This document shows, one piece after another, positions 62,841 to 64,000 of a DNA stretch of 64,000 nucleotides (positions are counted from its first letter, which is position 1; each line of letters begins with the position of its first letter). Under the pieces are notes generated by a model. That model saw only the letters and a program-made list of their open reading frames with translations. It was not told where the DNA came from and searched no databases. The translations under genes and the position numbers were made by a program. Source of the stretch: Lachnospiraceae bacterium (GTDB lineage: Bacteria; Bacillota; Clostridia; Lachnospirales; Lachnospiraceae); assembly GCA_015057665.1 (NCBI GenBank), contig SVDY01000002.1, forward strand, positions 106,952-170,951. Direction: 5' to 3'.

Positions 62841-62892
62841 GTGCGATCCTTTCAGAGCATTTTTTCTATAAAAACAAAGTTTCTTATAGAAA
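62841..62892. repeat. Dispersed hairpin repeat, copy D
   Basis: GTGCGATCCTTTCAGAGCAT leads into the imperfect hairpin TTCTATAAAAAC-AAA-GTTTCTTATAGAA. The first block matches copy B and the hairpin matches copies A and B. The ~110 bases to the left (from about 62730) carry no gene and may belong to the same unit. Confidence 0.65.
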
Positions 62893-62920
62893 AAAGCACG
62901 GTGTGGTGGACCGTGCTTTT
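62891..62920. terminator. Terminator of tsf
   Basis: AAAAAGCACGGT pairs with ACCGTGCTTTT around GTGTGGTGG, with A/T runs on both sides. On the minus strand it follows tsf by ~125 bases; it abuts repeat copy D. Confidence 0.75.
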
Positions 62921-63045
62921 ATTTTGTGGTGTATGAGTAATTTTCTAAAAATCAAATTTTAATTGTTACAAATGGTTTTCTGAAATCTTTGGTTGAGATT
63001 TCTTATCCAATACAAGATTCTTCTGTGCCTATGGACTTGAACAAC

Positions 63046-64000
63046 CTAGTTTCCAGCCATCTGAGCTGCAACTTCTGCTGCGAAGTCGTCAACTTTCTTT
63101 TCGATACCTTCGCCTACTGCGAAACGAACTACTTTCTTAATAACGAGAGCAGGGTTTACAGATTTAAGGTAAGCAGCAACTGTCTGTTTGCCGTCTTCTG
63201 CTCTTACATATGTCTGGTCTAATAAGCAGATTTCTTTTAACTGTTTGGAAAGACGTCCTTCTACTGCACCGTTGAAGATCTTGTTTGTCATGATGTTTTC
63301 TTTGTCAGCCATTGCTAATTCTGCAAGTGCTTTTGGTGCTTCTTTGGAAAGGAAGTTGAATAAGTAGTTGTTGCCTTTCTTTTCTTCGTAGATAGCAATA
63401 TCTTCATCAGACCAAACTTTGTCTGTGCAAGCTTTGTTAATTAAAGCATTTAAGATTGGCTTTGGAAGGGAATCTGGTGTATTTAAAGAAGAATCAATGA
63501 TGATTTCTCTCATCTTTGTTACTTCTTCTGCAGCGATATCAGCACGGCTGATATACTGTGGGCTCATAGCTGCAATCTGCATAGCGATGTTTGTAAGTGC
63601 TTCTTCCACACCTGTTGCACCTTCTGCTGCTACAAGAACACCGATTTTTCCACCTGCGTGAAGGTAGCTGGCTACACATTCACCTTCGATTCTTTCGAAT
63701 CTACGAACGGATAATTTTTCTCCGATTGTAGCTGTTTTTTCGATTAATTCGTCTTTAAGACCATTCATTTCGAGAAGAGCTTCTACATCTTCGCCGTTTT
63801 TGCCACCGTTTAAGCCGGAAGCAAGTGCATTGTCAGCTACTAACTGTACAAAATTCTGGAAGATTTCATTCTTAGCAACGAAGTCTGTTTCAGAGTTAAC
63901 TTCTGCAACAACTGCTACATTGTCTTTGATTGCAACACGTGCAATACCTTCTGCTGCAATACGGGAAGCTTTCTTTTCCATTTTAGCTGCACCGCTTTTT
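63046..64000 (-). CDS. tsf: Translation elongation factor Ts (5' end beyond the window)
   Basis: At least 318 residues of EF-Ts, the nucleotide exchange factor of EF-Tu. The conserved core ARVAIKDNVAVVAEVNSETD-like segment, FVAKNEIFQNFV and the repeated dimerisation domain with YLHAGGKIGVLVA are present, ending in AAQMAGN. The frame is open to the window edge through KSGAAKM, so the ~40-50 residue UBA-like N terminus lies outside; an internal ATG at 63981 is not the start. rpsB is expected upstream. Confidence 0.95.
   Translation of the reverse strand, partial: KSGAAKMEKKASRIAAEGIARVAIKDNVAVVAEVNSETDFVAKNEIFQNFVQLVADNALASGLNGGKNGEDVEALLEMNGLKDELIEKTATIGEKLSVRRFERIEGECVASYLHAGGKIGVLVAAEGATGVEEALTNIAMQIAAMSPQYISRADIAAEEVTKMREIIIDSSLNTPDSLPKPILNALINKACTDKVWSDEDIAIYEEKKGNNYLFNFLSKEAPKALAELAMADKENIMTNKIFNGAVEGRLSKQLKEICLLDQTYVRAEDGKQTVAAYLKSVNPALVIKKVVRFAVGEGIEKKVDDFAAEVAAQMAGN

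Overview
The window is AT-rich chromosomal DNA of a spore-forming, anaerobic gut-type Firmicute, most likely a member of the Lachnospiraceae (Blautia, Dorea or Mediterraneibacter-like). This rests on the spoIIA-sigF-spoVA block, a tryptophan T-box in front of a TrpB2-type gene, a Csp-like subtilase, many TTG/GTG starts with strong Shine-Dalgarno sites, and the gene pair I recall as DUF5716/DUF5717, which I associate with this family. The species cannot be fixed from sequence reading alone. No rRNA, tRNA, CRISPR array, insertion sequence or prophage was seen.

Layout. 1-3.4 kb: nucleoside salvage on the minus strand (Crp/Fnr-type regulator, uridine phosphorylase, BmpA-type lipoprotein, start of the ABC ATPase). 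3.4-6.5 kb: a remnant of a second spoVAC, then a three-gene unit of a methylthioribose-kinase-like protein, an AraC regulator and an orphan bacterial-microcompartment shell protein. 6.6-6.9 kb: a compact type I toxin-antitoxin locus with a 30-residue holin-like toxin. 7.0-10.3 kb: spoIIAA-spoIIAB-sigF-spoVAA-spoVAB-spoVAC. 10.4-16.3 kb: a zinc-ribbon/TPR membrane protein, a 51-residue protein, folC and valS. 16.4-21.6 kb: a three-gene unit of a giant repeat protein, an Hsp70/actin-fold-like protein and a TPR-like protein. 21.7-31 kb: Csp-like protease, leucyl aminopeptidase, a membrane protein, exonuclease III, an LCP cell-wall ligase and a Na/phosphate symporter.

31-42 kb: T-box-controlled trpB2, a DUF523 protein, an MFS exporter, amidohydrolase plus rhodanese, a DUF4846 lipoprotein with two small membrane proteins, a self-regulated PadR-DUF2812 pair, a GNAT enzyme and a YdbS/YdbT-like PH-domain pair. 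42-50 kb: a TRAP transporter (dctPQM), a second DctP with an AEC carrier, and a LytS/YesN-type two-component system that probably controls uptake. 50-56 kb: two esterases, an amidohydrolase and a GPH-family symporter, with a divergent AraC regulator; this looks like a catabolic cluster for an esterified small molecule or glycoside of unknown identity. 56-64 kb: an ABC-F ATPase, a Crh-like HPr paralogue in front of a Ca2+ P-type ATPase, a fibronectin-III/NlpC-P60 wall hydrolase and the 3' part of tsf.

Between genes there is a family of hairpin-rich dispersed repeats (near 23.5, 47.4, 60.75 and 62.85 kb) and many strong intrinsic terminators. The most unusual items are the orphan shell-protein/kinase unit, the unlisted type I toxin locus, the His15-less but Ser46-containing HPr homologue, the dispersed repeat family and the giant-protein/Hsp70-like unit.
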